Assembly (NCBI RefSeq): GCF_009728935.1
Contig: NZ_CP034235.1
Span: 1,210,501 to 1,274,500, forward strand
Reading direction: 5' to 3'
DNA length: 64,000 nt
Source: Paenibacillus psychroresistens
GTDB taxonomy: Bacteria > Bacillota > Bacilli > Paenibacillales > NBRC-103111
Shown here: positions 15,520-24,964 of the stretch, in pieces
How positions within the stretch are numbered: the stretch's first letter is position 1
Layout: every line of letters starts with the position of its first letter
The notes under the pieces: generated by a model
Databases searched by the model: none
What the model saw: only the letters and a program-made list of their open reading frames with translations
What the model was told of the DNA's origin: nothing
Translations under genes and position numbers: made by a program

Positions 15520-16269
15520 ATGGAATTGATGGATTACTTAAAAATGATTTACAAACGACTGGGGTTAATTGTTCTGATTGTCTTGATTTCCTGCACACTG
15601 TCGGGAGCATTATTCATCCAAACCAGCCATTCCACTTACCAGGCAGTTAGCAAGCTAATCGTAAACAAAACGAACATAGTTGATGGTCAGCAGCTTATTG
15701 ATACAACCACAGTGGGTGCCAATATCATGCTAATTAATACCTATAAGGAGTTGATTAAATCAGAGCCCGTTCTACAAGAGGTAATAAAGCAGAATCCGCA
15801 ATTCAAGCTCACCACAAGCAAGCTTGCCTCCTTGATGAAGGTAACCTCGGCAGTAAACAGCCAAGTGATGAGTATTTCCATTACGGATACTTCGTATCAG
15901 CTAGCTGCCCAAATGGCAAATGCCATTGCACATGTGTTTAAGGAGAGCTTGCCCGTGATTATGAATGTGGATAATGTCAATATCCTCAACGAAGCATCCT
16001 TAAATGAACCAACGGAACCGATGCAAACTAGCTTGATAGTTGTGCTTTTTGTAACAGTTGTAATAGCAGCATTTCTAGCAGTTTTGTTAGTGTTCCTGCT
16101 TGATTATTTTGACCGCACACTTAAAACGGAGGCAGATGTAATGCGAATGCTTGGTGAAGCCCCATTGATTTCTGGCGTGCACATGAAGAAAAAATCTATG
16201 AAACTCTTGAAGTCACCAGCTCCTGTTAAGCAAGGAGGTGAAGCAGCTCGTGCCAAGCTTATTCATTAG
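15520..16269 (+). CDS. EPS chain-length/tyrosine-kinase modulator (Wzz/CpsC/EpsA type)
   Basis: A polysaccharide co-polymerase of about 249 residues. It has an N-terminal transmembrane helix (about 14-34), an extracytoplasmic Wzz domain (YQAVSKLIVN...), and a second helix (about 168-192) followed by a cytoplasmic tail that would activate the kinase encoded next. ATG 15520 with GGGGG upstream is preferred over TTG 15508. It is the first gene of the EPS operon. Its end overlaps the start of the kinase gene by 20 bases, indicating coupled translation. No CpsB-type phosphatase gene was found. Confidence 0.9.
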   Translation: MELMDYLKMIYKRLGLIVLIVLISCTLSGALFIQTSHSTYQAVSKLIVNKTNIVDGQQLIDTTTVGANIMLINTYKELIKSEPVLQEVIKQNPQFKLTTSKLASLMKVTSAVNSQVMSISITDTSYQLAAQMANAIAHVFKESLPVIMNVDNVNILNEASLNEPTEPMQTSLIVVLFVTVVIAAFLAVLLVFLLDYFDRTLKTEADVMRMLGEAPLISGVHMKKKSMKLLKSPAPVKQGGEAARAKLIH

Positions 16270-16942
16270 TCGCAGTACAATTACGGATTTGGATCCCATG
16301 TCCGCAGCCGCCGATAAATATCGCACTTTACGCCATAAAATCGATCACCTGTCAGCGGAGAAGCAAACAAAAATAATTGTGGTTACCTCAGCATTACCTT
16401 TAGAAGGCAAGACAACGACAGCGATAAATTTAGCTATCGCCTATGGGCAAGCAGAGCAAAAGGTTCTACTCATTGATGGTAATTTACATCAACCGATGAT
16501 CCATCAAATTTTCGCGGTTCCAAATAAATTGGGGTTCACTAGTATTCTCGCGGGACTTTGCCCGGTCGAGCAAGCGATTAAAGAGAGTGGAGTTCGTAAT
16601 GTGTCCTTGCTTCCATCAGGACCTTATCCGACACATAGTATGGACCCGCTTGCTTCCGTACAAACGACTAATCTCCTTGAATCGCTAAAAAAGGATTACG
16701 ATATTATCCTGATTGATTCGCCAGCTTTGCTTGCCGTAACGGAAAGCTCGGAGTGGGCTTTGCATAGTGATGGTGTTCTGCTAGTCATTCGTGCTGGCAT
16801 GCTTAAGGAGGATGATATGCTCCAGGCCAAGCAGCTTTTGGATCAGCTTCAGATCAGGATTATTGGCAGTGTGTTAAACGATACAAAGCCCAACTCCAAG
16901 ATCAGCTATTACCATTATACGGGTGCACAGCGAAAAATTTGA
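16250..16942 (+). CDS. EPS tyrosine autokinase (CpsD/EpsB type)
   Basis: A BY-kinase of about 231 residues that autophosphorylates on C-terminal tyrosines and controls polymer length and export with the modulator upstream. It has the YRTLRHKI entry motif, Walker A LPLEGKTTTA near residue 45, Walker A' VLLIDGN, Walker B IILIDSPAL, and a C-terminal YYHY cluster just before the end. GTG 16250, 9 bases after AAGGAGG, fits better than GTG 16238, which lies inside the ribosome site. Confidence 0.92.
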   Translation: MPSLFISRSTITDLDPMSAAADKYRTLRHKIDHLSAEKQTKIIVVTSALPLEGKTTTAINLAIAYGQAEQKVLLIDGNLHQPMIHQIFAVPNKLGFTSILAGLCPVEQAIKESGVRNVSLLPSGPYPTHSMDPLASVQTTNLLESLKKDYDIILIDSPALLAVTESSEWALHSDGVLLVIRAGMLKEDDMLQAKQLLDQLQIRIIGSVLNDTKPNSKISYYHYTGAQRKI

Positions 16943-16959
16943 ATTAGAGGAGTTTTACC

Positions 16960-17853
16960 ATGATAAAGATTAAAAAAGCAATTATTCCTGCTGCAGGGTT
17001 GGGAACACGATTCTTACCAGCAACCAAGGCTATGCCTAAAGAGATGCTGCCCATAGTCGATAAGCCAACCATTCAATATATTGTAGAGGAAGCAGTTGCT
17101 TCAGGAATTACAGACATTATTATCGTAACAGGTAAAGGGAAGCGTGCGATTGAAGATCATTTTGATCATGCTTTTGAACTGGAGCAGAATTTGTTCGAGA
17201 ATGGAAAGCTGGAGCTGCTGCGAGAGGTACGGCATGCTTCCAATATTGTAGATATTCATTATATCCGTCAAAAAGAGCCTAAAGGCTTAGGGCATGCCAT
17301 TTGGTGTGCAAGAAGATTTATTGGCAATGAACCATTCGCCGTTTTACTAGGAGATGACATTGTTCAGTCGGAAACACCATGCTTGCTGCAATTGATGAAC
17401 AAATATGAAGAAACAGGATCCAGTGTAATTGGGGTTCAACCGGTTTCTGATGATCAGACAAGCCGATATGGGATTATCGAAACCAAGGAAAAGCTTGGAC
17501 GATTGCATAAGGTTACAGGCATGGTGGAAAAACCACCAAAAGGCAAGGCGCCTTCTAACTTGGCGATTATGGGGCGGTATATTCTCACTCCTGAAATTTT
17601 TCAATTTCTCGATTTACATATGCAAGGAGCTGGTGGTGAGATTCAACTGACAGATGCCATTCAGCAGCTAAGTCTGATTCAAGATGTATATGCCTATCAT
17701 TTTGAAGGGAAACGTTATGATGTAGGTGAAAAACTAGGGTTTATTCTGACAACATTGGATTTTGCTTTGCAAAACAAAGAGCTGTATGGTCCGTTGATAG
17801 TCGCATTAGAAGAAGTGCTGCTCCGCGAGAAAAAAATAAGGCTGCTAGGGTAA
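16960..17853 (+). CDS. galU: UTP-glucose-1-phosphate uridylyltransferase
   Basis: Makes UDP-glucose from UTP and glucose-1-phosphate in the cytoplasm, supplying precursor for the EPS repeat unit. The 297-residue length and the signature [20 protein letters not shown] (about residues 10-29), LGDDI, MVEKP and a YDVGEKLGF end match GalU throughout. It lies 17 bases after the kinase gene in the same operon. Confidence 0.95.
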   Translation: MIKIKKAIIPAAGLGTRFLPATKAMPKEMLPIVDKPTIQYIVEEAVASGITDIIIVTGKGKRAIEDHFDHAFELEQNLFENGKLELLREVRHASNIVDIHYIRQKEPKGLGHAIWCARRFIGNEPFAVLLGDDIVQSETPCLLQLMNKYEETGSSVIGVQPVSDDQTSRYGIIETKEKLGRLHKVTGMVEKPPKGKAPSNLAIMGRYILTPEIFQFLDLHMQGAGGEIQLTDAIQQLSLIQDVYAYHFEGKRYDVGEKLGFILTTLDFALQNKELYGPLIVALEEVLLREKKIRLLG

Positions 17854-17865
17854 GAGGGGGATTCA

Positions 17866-18591
17866 ATGAGTAAAACGGAGCGTTCGATTTCTGGACAAAA
17901 AAGCAGATTAGCCTATACTCAACCCAAACGATCAGGAAGGTATCATTACAATCCAACCGTAAATCAAGTTATTGCTTCCGACGTCCGGTTTTACTTGTTC
18001 CTCAAAAGGTTTATCGATGTGATTGGATCTATCAGTGGATTAGTCATAGGTTTCCCATTCTTTTTGATTATTGCGCTGCTGATTAAGCTTGAATCACCAA
18101 AAGGAGCAGTTATTTTCAAGTCATTACGAGTTGGAAAGAATGAGAAGCAGTTCTATGCTTATAAATTTCGTTCCATGGTAACGGATGCTGAGCATTTATT
18201 GGTTGGATTGTTAGATCAGAACGAAGTAAGTGGCGCGATGTTCAAAATGAAGAATGACCCTCGAGTAACACGGATTGGCAAGTTCATTCGTCGTACGAGT
18301 ATTGACGAGCTTCCGCAGCTCTGGAATGTGCTGATGGGTGCAATGAGCTTAGTAGGTCCAAGACCTCCTTTGCCAAGAGAGGTTGAGGAATATACAGCAT
18401 ATGATAAGCAACGATTGCTTGTCACGCCTGGCTGTACAGGTTTGTGGCAGATTAGCGGAAGAAGTAATATTGGCTTCAGCGAAATGGTCGAATTGGATTT
18501 AATCTATATCCAAAGGCAATCCATCTTCATCGATATACAAATTATTGTGAAAACGGCAGGTGTGATATTTGGTTCGAAAAATGCATTTTAA
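17866..18591 (+). CDS. Initiating sugar transferase (undecaprenyl-phosphate hexose-1-P transferase)
   Basis: 241 residues. It corresponds to the catalytic PglC/WcaJ-C domain with one membrane-inserted hairpin (about 45-70; [28 protein letters not shown]) and the catalytic stretch [17 protein letters not shown] with [13 protein letters not shown]. It transfers the first hexose-phosphate to the lipid carrier, starting EPS repeat synthesis on the inner membrane face. The N-terminal four-helix region of WcaJ is absent, as usual for EpsL-type proteins. It overlaps the next gene. Confidence 0.93.
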   Translation: MSKTERSISGQKSRLAYTQPKRSGRYHYNPTVNQVIASDVRFYLFLKRFIDVIGSISGLVIGFPFFLIIALLIKLESPKGAVIFKSLRVGKNEKQFYAYKFRSMVTDAEHLLVGLLDQNEVSGAMFKMKNDPRVTRIGKFIRRTSIDELPQLWNVLMGAMSLVGPRPPLPREVEEYTAYDKQRLLVTPGCTGLWQISGRSNIGFSEMVELDLIYIQRQSIFIDIQIIVKTAGVIFGSKNAF

Positions 18592-19594
18592 AGCCAATGA
18601 AAATCAAATGGAATCGATAAAAGCCAAATTGGCTGTAATTAGTAAAGTAATTCCCGCCAACTCCCAGATTGTTTATGTAGATTTCCCAGTCTACGAGAAT
18701 ATTGGTGATTTATTAATTATGAAAGGGACGGAACAATTTTTTAAGGATTATCAGATTATTGTGGAGAAACGATTCAGTATTGCCAACTTTAGATTTACCC
18801 TGCAGATTCCAGAAGATTGGATTATAGTTTGTCAGGGTGGAGGCAACTTTGGGGATTTATATCCGCACTTTCAAAGCTTCAGAGAAAGAATAACAATCAC
18901 TTATCCGAATAATCGAATCGTTATCCTGCCCCAAACGATTCATTTCAAGAATGAGCTAAAGGAACGGCAATCGATGCAATTGTTAAGTGAGCATGCAGAT
19001 TTACATTTGTTTGTACGAGATCAATTCTCTTATGATCGCGCTAAACATTATTTAAATCATGTGCAGCTATCACCTGATATGGCACATCAGCTTTATCCTT
19101 TGCAAAAGCCGCTTAATGGATCAAATAAGATTATTGGACTTTTTCGGACTGATGATGAGTGGGTAGAGGGTATGAACTCCTTCCAGTGCGACAAGACAAT
19201 GGATTGGCCACAGCTGCTTAATTATTGGGATGTTACTACCATTCGATTGATGGTTAAGCTGTTTCAAGTCAATCGCCTTTTAGGGAACATAATGCCATTA
19301 CAGCAAATCTGGTACACGATTTCAGATCGCTTAATTATCAAAGCGATACATTTGTATAATGATTTTGGACAGGTGGTTACTTCAAGACTACACGGGCATA
19401 TATTAGCTTGTCTGTTGGATAAACCTAATTTGTTGCTGGATAATTCCTACGGCAAGAATAGCAGTTATTATCAAGCATGGACCTATACTTTGCCTCATGC
19501 AACATTCGTCATTAGTGAAGACTTGGAAGGAGACGAGCATGCATCCTCATCTAGGACTAACCATAGCGATTTGTACACGCCATCGTCCGGATGA
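18569..19594 (+). CDS. Polysaccharide pyruvyl transferase family protein (EpsO-like)
   Basis: About 341 residues, closely resembling Bacillus EpsO/YvfF along its length. It has YVDFPVYENIGDLLIMKGTE, VCQGGGNFGDLYPHF, VILPQTIHF, TSRLHGHILACLLDKPN and DNSYGKNSSYY. This family adds pyruvate ketals to sugars during EPS assembly. Pyruvylated cell-wall glycans can also hold SLH proteins, of which this window encodes at least one. TTG 18569 has AGGTG 6 bases upstream; ATG 18581 is an alternative. It overlaps both neighbouring genes. Confidence 0.9.
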   Translation: MVRKMHFKANENQMESIKAKLAVISKVIPANSQIVYVDFPVYENIGDLLIMKGTEQFFKDYQIIVEKRFSIANFRFTLQIPEDWIIVCQGGGNFGDLYPHFQSFRERITITYPNNRIVILPQTIHFKNELKERQSMQLLSEHADLHLFVRDQFSYDRAKHYLNHVQLSPDMAHQLYPLQKPLNGSNKIIGLFRTDDEWVEGMNSFQCDKTMDWPQLLNYWDVTTIRLMVKLFQVNRLLGNIMPLQQIWYTISDRLIIKAIHLYNDFGQVVTSRLHGHILACLLDKPNLLLDNSYGKNSSYYQAWTYTLPHATFVISEDLEGDEHASSSRTNHSDLYTPSSG

Positions 19595-20474
19595 TCTGAT
19601 ACATTGTGTATCGTCGGTCGCTAAGCAAAAACTTCCGGCCAATCCAATCGAAATTTTGGTTATGGATGATGGTGATTTAACAATAGCCCATTTAATAAGA
19701 CTTTCCGAGATCATTCAGAATACGCCGATCGAGCTCAGATATCATAAGAAGCTCCAGCCTGGCTTGTTCTTCTCCCGTATAGAAAGTCTTGTAGTCTCGA
19801 GCTATGAGCTGCTGTTATTCCTAGACGATGATGTTGAACTGGATGCAGATTATCTAACTCGTTTAGTACAGATTTATCAGGATGATGCAGATATTAGCGG
19901 GATTGGCGGCATGGATCGGCTAATTGAACCAGCGGGTATAGCGTGGAGCTTATTCGGACGCTTTTTTCTATATAGCTCTGGTGTTACAGGCAAATTGTCT
20001 GCAAGTGGTTATGGAGGCTCGATGTCAGGGTGGTTAGCAAGTAAACAGGATTTTGTTACGGAATTTCTCTTGGGCTGCAACATGTCTTTTCGCAAAAGCG
20101 CGCTTGATAAGCTTGAAGTAGTGGATTGGCTAAAGAGCTATAGCTTAGGTGAGGACATTTATTTATCCCATGTGGCTCGGCAAAAAGGCAAGCTGATTAT
20201 CAGTCCGCAATTAACGGTCAAGCACAACCAATCAGCTGCCTCGCGTGATCATGAAGAGCAGGTAGCGTACACAGAAATTGTTAACCATTACCACTTGCTG
20301 GTAATAAAGAATGCCAAAGCCAGACATTATATCTATCAGCTTTGGACAGCATGCGGGCTTTTTATTCGCGCAGTGTTAAAGAAGAGCTTACATTTTCGGG
20401 TCAAAGGATATGGAAGAGCAATCGGCTTTATTGTAAATCGACTGATAAAAACGACACTATCAGAAAGGGGGTGA
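19539..20474 (+). CDS. Glycosyltransferase family 2 (EPS)
   Basis: About 312 residues with a GT-A fold. It opens with LTIAICTRHRPDDL, has a metal/nucleotide-binding LLFLDDDVELD, then an LGCNMSFRKSALDKL acceptor loop and a GEDIYLSH catalytic segment. The C-terminus is hydrophobic and basic, probably membrane-associated. ATG 19539 behind GGAAGGAG is the likely start. It overlaps the pyruvyl transferase by 56 bases. A copy of the GATAC palindrome lies inside it at 19598. Donor and linkage are unknown. Confidence 0.9.
   Translation: MHPHLGLTIAICTRHRPDDLIHCVSSVAKQKLPANPIEILVMDDGDLTIAHLIRLSEIIQNTPIELRYHKKLQPGLFFSRIESLVVSSYELLLFLDDDVELDADYLTRLVQIYQDDADISGIGGMDRLIEPAGIAWSLFGRFFLYSSGVTGKLSASGYGGSMSGWLASKQDFVTEFLLGCNMSFRKSALDKLEVVDWLKSYSLGEDIYLSHVARQKGKLIISPQLTVKHNQSAASRDHEEQVAYTEIVNHYHLLVIKNAKARHYIYQLWTACGLFIRAVLKKSLHFRVKGYGRAIGFIVNRLIKTTLSERG
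19598..19612. promoter_or_regulatory. Intragenic GATAC palindrome
   Basis: GATACATTGTGTATC matches the palindrome found at the EPS and acyltransferase promoters, here within a glycosyltransferase coding region. It may be an accessory operator or a chance match. Confidence 0.3.
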
Positions 20475-20478
20475 GGCA

Positions 20479-21309
20479 ATGAAGTTTTCGTTAATTATGG
20501 CTACCTTGGGACGTTATGTAGAGGTCGAACGGTTCCTGATGTTTTTGGATCAGCAGACTTATCGCAACTTTGAGCTTATCATTGTGGATCAGAATGAGGA
20601 TGATCGTTTAATTCCATTGATTAAGGCATACAGAGCCAAGTTCAGCTTAATTCACTTGCGATCTGAAAAAGGGCTGTCATTAGCCAGAAATGTCGGGATG
20701 CGTCATATAAGCGGAGATTTCGTCTCATTCCCTGATGATGACTGTTGGTATGATCGTTTGGCTCTAGAAAGTGCTTATAAGTTATTTCAGCAATATCCAC
20801 AATATGGTGGGATTACTGGTCGTGCTGTTGATGGCAAAGGCCACGATGCTGCTGGTAAATATGATAAAACCTCCGGACTTGTAGATTCAATTAATGTTTG
20901 GCGCAGAGCGATTTCGTTTACGATATTTTTCCGCAGGCAGGTTTGTGAAGAAATTGGTGAATTTGATGAAGAAATTGGTGTTGGCGCGAAAACGATTTAT
21001 GGATCTGGTGAAGAGACGGATTATGTACTGCGGGCTATTCGCAACCATCAAGTTTACTATAGCGCAACGTTCACTATCAATCATCCGAATCCCTTGGTAC
21101 GTTACTCTCCGCAGGTGATTTCTCGTGGTTATCGGTATGGTTGTGGTTTTGGCAGAGTTGTACGTAAGCATGGTTACAACTTTCATTTTAAGCTAAGATA
21201 CTTAATTCGCCCTTTTCTTGGGATGATGCTATATAGCTCCACTTTTCAGCTGCCGAAATCACACTATTACTGGAATACCTTTCGCGGTAGGTTAAGGGGT
21301 ATGCTATGA
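20479..21309 (+). CDS. Glycosyltransferase family 2 (EPS)
   Basis: 276 residues with a GT-A fold. The N-terminus is FSLIMATLGRYVEVERFL, followed by QTYRNFELIIVDQNEDD, the metal-binding FPDDDCWYD (about 84-92), and GSGEETDYVLRA as the catalytic-loop equivalent. The start ATG 20479 follows GGGGTGAGG, and the stop overlaps the next start (ATGA). It adds one sugar of the EPS repeat; donor unknown. Confidence 0.9.
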   Translation: MKFSLIMATLGRYVEVERFLMFLDQQTYRNFELIIVDQNEDDRLIPLIKAYRAKFSLIHLRSEKGLSLARNVGMRHISGDFVSFPDDDCWYDRLALESAYKLFQQYPQYGGITGRAVDGKGHDAAGKYDKTSGLVDSINVWRRAISFTIFFRRQVCEEIGEFDEEIGVGAKTIYGSGEETDYVLRAIRNHQVYYSATFTINHPNPLVRYSPQVISRGYRYGCGFGRVVRKHGYNFHFKLRYLIRPFLGMMLYSSTFQLPKSHYYWNTFRGRLRGML

Positions 21310-22394
21310 AGATTTATATTAATGCGCGTTTCTTAACCCAAACGACTACTGGTGTTCAGCGCTATGCTCATGAATTTGTTAAGGCCTTGGATGCTCTTTT
21401 GGAGGAGGGGGAAATTGATAGGACTGTTTATCAATTCATCCTATTATCCCCTAAACAAGTGCTGTATGAGCCGAATCTACGACATATTACGCTGAAAAAA
21501 ATCGGGTTTGCTAGTGGACACTTTTGGGAGCAGCTCTTATTGCCCTTCTTTACCAAAGGAAGCTTGCTGCTCAACCTCTGTAATACAGGTCCGATGCTAA
21601 AGCGCAAACAAATTGCAACGATCCATGATACCGCCGTTTTTGTTAATCCGGACTCTTTTTCAATGGCATTTAGGTTGTTTTATAAGCTAATTCAAACCTC
21701 ATTAGGATTATTTTCTCGCAAAATTGTGACCGTTTCGAATTTTTCCAAAACCCAGCTGATCCAGCATTGCCATATAAAAGCACACAAAATAAGCATAGTT
21801 AATGGAGGCAAGGAGCACATGCTGGAGCTTATAGCGGATGAACGAATTCTCGCTCAGCATCAATTGCTTTCCAAACGTTATGTTCTAGCTGTAAGCAGTA
21901 TGAATCCTAGCAAAAATTTTGCTAATATCGTGCGAGCCTTTCAGCTGCTGCAAAATGTAGATTATGAAATCGTTATTGCAGGTGGTACGAATGCGAGGGT
22001 TTTTGGCAATTTGGCGATCCCCTCCTCCGATAAGGTTAAGCTCTTGGGCTACGTTTCCGACGTGGAGCTAAAAACGCTTTATGAGCATGCCGCTTGTTTT
22101 ATCTTCCCTTCGTTTTATGAGGGATTCGGCTTGCCGCCATTGGAGGCGATGACATGCGGATCTCCAGTCATTGTTTCGCTCGCTGCCTCACTCCCTGAGG
22201 TTTGTGGAGAAGCATCCTTATATTGCAACCCCTATAGCCCTATGGATATGGCTTTTCAGATTGAAAGACTGATGAATGATCCAGACCTGCAGCAAAACAT
22301 GCGCTTAAAAGGCTTGGAACGTGCAAAACAATTTACTTGGCAAACCTGTGCAAGGCGAATGTTTCATGTCATCGAGGAGGTGGCTGGCGCATGA
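21306..22394 (+). CDS. Glycosyltransferase family 4 (EPS)
   Basis: 362 residues with a GT-B fold. The N-terminal domain starts [24 protein letters not shown], and the C-terminal nucleotide-sugar domain contains [23 protein letters not shown] with the E-x7-E catalytic pair. Similar enzymes transfer mannose or other hexoses in EPS assembly, and a ManC gene in the cluster supplies GDP-mannose. It overlaps both neighbours by 4 bases (coupled translation). Confidence 0.92.
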   Translation: MKIYINARFLTQTTTGVQRYAHEFVKALDALLEEGEIDRTVYQFILLSPKQVLYEPNLRHITLKKIGFASGHFWEQLLLPFFTKGSLLLNLCNTGPMLKRKQIATIHDTAVFVNPDSFSMAFRLFYKLIQTSLGLFSRKIVTVSNFSKTQLIQHCHIKAHKISIVNGGKEHMLELIADERILAQHQLLSKRYVLAVSSMNPSKNFANIVRAFQLLQNVDYEIVIAGGTNARVFGNLAIPSSDKVKLLGYVSDVELKTLYEHAACFIFPSFYEGFGLPPLEAMTCGSPVIVSLAASLPEVCGEASLYCNPYSPMDMAFQIERLMNDPDLQQNMRLKGLERAKQFTWQTCARRMFHVIEEVAGA

Positions 22395-23587
22395 AGGTAG
22401 CCATCATTCATGATTGGCTCGTTGTTTATGCGGGAGCTGAGAAGGTTTTGGAGCAGCTTTTGCTGCTGTATCCTCAAGCAGATTTGTTCAGCATAGTTGA
22501 TTTTTTAACTCCCGAGCAGCGTGGATTTATTGGGAACAGAACCGTACAAACCTCATTTATTCAAAAGCTACCCTTCGCTAGAAGCAAGTATCGGCTTTAT
22601 TTACCTTTGATGCCGCTGGCCGTTGAGCAATTTGATTTATCTGGTTACGATCTAGTCATTTCAAGCTCCCATGCTGTAGCGAAAGGTGTCATAACCGGTC
22701 CGGATCAGCTTCATATCTCTTACATACATTCTCCTATTCGTTATGCATGGGATTTGCAGCATCAATATCTGAAGGAATCGGGACTTAGTCATGGTTTAAA
22801 AGGAAGCATTGCTAAATGGATCCTGCACCGAATTCGTCTCTGGGATAGTCGAACAGCGAATAGCGTAAACGCCATAGTAGCTAATTCACAATTTATTGCC
22901 AATCGTATTTGGAAAATATATCGCAGGCAAGCAACGGTTATATTCCCGCCAGTGGACGTAAATCAATTTCAGTTGGAAGAGAAAAAGCAGGACTATTATT
23001 TAACCGCTTCACGATTAGTGCCTTACAAGCGGATAGATTTAATTGTCGAGGCGTTTGCTGAAATGCCGGATAAGAAGCTAATTGTTATTGGCAATGGTCC
23101 AGATTATGCGAAGGTAAAAGCGAAGGCTGCTGCTAATGTCAGGATTCTCGGCTACCAGCCTGATGAGGTATTGCAGAAGTATATGCGCGAAGCTAAAGCA
23201 TTCGTGTTTGCAGCAGAAGAGGATTTCGGCATCATGCCTGTGGAAGCTCAAGCTAGTGGAACGCCTGTAATTGCTTATGGTAAAGGGGGACTGCTTGAGA
23301 CCATAAGGGGTCTGGGGATGGAACATCCGACAGGAATCTTTTTTAAAGAACAAACGGTAGATTCTATTGTCGAAGCCGTCAAGCTATTTGAAAAGCACCA
23401 AGCTGAAATTTTACCCTACAATTGCCGCATGCATGCCTTACAGTTCTCAACGGAGATTTTTTGTTACAACTTCCAGCATTTTGTGAACGAGCAGATGTTT
23501 CAATTTACTATCGCCCAGGGAGGTGGGACACGTGAATCTGAGTTTGATGAATCCGCGGCTACTCGTTTTTTTGGCAATTTCGATTAG
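22391..23587 (+). CDS. Glycosyltransferase family 4, mannosyltransferase-like (EPS)
   Basis: About 398 residues with a GT-B fold. It begins [20 protein letters not shown] and carries the nucleotide-sugar site AEEDFGIMPVEAQASGTPVI, a pattern frequent in WbaZ/MtfB-type mannosyltransferases. ATG 22391 behind GAGGAGGTGG is the start. The final codons overlap the polymerase gene by 56 bases. Confidence 0.9.
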   Translation: MKVAIIHDWLVVYAGAEKVLEQLLLLYPQADLFSIVDFLTPEQRGFIGNRTVQTSFIQKLPFARSKYRLYLPLMPLAVEQFDLSGYDLVISSSHAVAKGVITGPDQLHISYIHSPIRYAWDLQHQYLKESGLSHGLKGSIAKWILHRIRLWDSRTANSVNAIVANSQFIANRIWKIYRRQATVIFPPVDVNQFQLEEKKQDYYLTASRLVPYKRIDLIVEAFAEMPDKKLIVIGNGPDYAKVKAKAAANVRILGYQPDEVLQKYMREAKAFVFAAEEDFGIMPVEAQASGTPVIAYGKGGLLETIRGLGMEHPTGIFFKEQTVDSIVEAVKLFEKHQAEILPYNCRMHALQFSTEIFCYNFQHFVNEQMFQFTIAQGGGTRESEFDESAATRFFGNFD

Positions 23588-24872
23588 CACGTTAATCTGG
23601 GCCCTCTATGAGCCATTATTCTCCTATGAGAAATACGTTTCATTTACAGCGATCTTCAATTACAGCCTTTTTTTCATAATTATCCTTGCGACAGCCTTTA
23701 TTGTGGAGAAAACGAGAATTACCGCCAAAAAACCACTAACTCTCGAGCAGTTCCGCTCTGAAAAAGGCACCCAATCGCAGAGCATTTATAAAGAGGCGAT
23801 GATCCTTGCATCGATTGCTATGGCGGCCCAATTGTTGTGGATCGCTCGGATGATTGTTTTAAAAGGTGTTGGTCCTTTATTTCAGATGGTCATTCTGAAT
23901 CGTGATTTCGAGACCTTCAAGCTAACCGTTGTCAATAAAACGACGATGTCCGGTGTAACAACTCTGACTCAGCTTGGTATACTCGCTGCGGGTATGTATG
24001 CTCTCTATGTTTTTGGATTGAAAAACAAAGGACGTTGGTTCATTTGGTTATTCATCTTATTCCCTGGAGTCTTGCGCGGAATGTTCTTCTCGGAACGGCT
24101 AGCCATGATGGAAGTGGTGATTCCTATTCTCGTAATGGCGATTTTTTTTCACAAAATCCGCTTGACGCTGACAAAAATAATACTCGGAATGACCTCATTT
24201 ATCATCTTTTTCTCAGTAGCAGAAGGATTGAGGAGCTATTCTTACTATGCGAAAACGGGTGTTGCACAAGGAGGAATTTACTCCTATGGCTTCAGTCGCT
24301 TCGCAGATTATATATCTTCAAGCGTGAACCATTCGATGGCAATGGTCGATCTTTCTAACCGAATAGTAGGCTTTCCCCAGCTTTTATTCAGCAGTATTCT
24401 CAGTGTAATTGCCAGTGAGCCTAATTCCAAATTGGGAATTATGACGGGCAGCAAAGAAGGCCAACAAGCCTTTCTGAATGTGAAAAATAGTATTTACTCG
24501 GCACCGGATTACACCAATATGGGCTTTTTCGGCAGTATCTTTCAGGATGCAGGCTATCTGTATATCTTCTATGCCATCGTTTTTGGAACCGTCATTGGCC
24601 TAGCTTACAAAGGCTTAAAGAACTATGAATTCAGCTGGATAATTGTATATCCCATTGTATTCATCTCACTTCTCGAAATCTATCGAATCCCCTACCTATT
24701 CGATGTTCGTGCTTTCTACCCCTTGTTCTACATGGGAGTACGTTATTTGCTCTTATCTTATGAAGCACAAAAGCGACCGAGAAGATTTACAGAAAAGGTG
24801 ACCGAGCGGAGCGGAGTGGAAGTGGTATATGTACCAAAGCATATGAGGGGCACATCTGCACGAAGATCATAG
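23532..24872 (+). CDS. EPS polymerase-like polytopic membrane protein (Wzy/O-antigen polymerase type)
   Basis: About 446 residues with roughly ten hydrophobic segments and a large loop containing YADYISSSVNHSMAM and SRFADYI. Size, topology and position next to the flippase suggest the Wzy polymerase that joins EPS repeats on the outer membrane face; sequence motifs of this family are poor. The start GTG 23532 has GGGAGGT 7 bases upstream. Its end carries a basic tail (RPRRFTEK...). Confidence 0.75.
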   Translation: MNLSLMNPRLLVFLAISISTLIWALYEPLFSYEKYVSFTAIFNYSLFFIIILATAFIVEKTRITAKKPLTLEQFRSEKGTQSQSIYKEAMILASIAMAAQLLWIARMIVLKGVGPLFQMVILNRDFETFKLTVVNKTTMSGVTTLTQLGILAAGMYALYVFGLKNKGRWFIWLFILFPGVLRGMFFSERLAMMEVVIPILVMAIFFHKIRLTLTKIILGMTSFIIFFSVAEGLRSYSYYAKTGVAQGGIYSYGFSRFADYISSSVNHSMAMVDLSNRIVGFPQLLFSSILSVIASEPNSKLGIMTGSKEGQQAFLNVKNSIYSAPDYTNMGFFGSIFQDAGYLYIFYAIVFGTVIGLAYKGLKNYEFSWIIVYPIVFISLLEIYRIPYLFDVRAFYPLFYMGVRYLLLSYEAQKRPRRFTEKVTERSGVEVVYVPKHMRGTSARRS

Positions 24873-24964
24873 TACTTATACCTCTGCAACAGAGCATATC
24901 GGTTCTTTTTTCTAAATGAGCTTTTCAGCAGCTTTAAATCAGAAGTACATAAGGAGGATTAACT

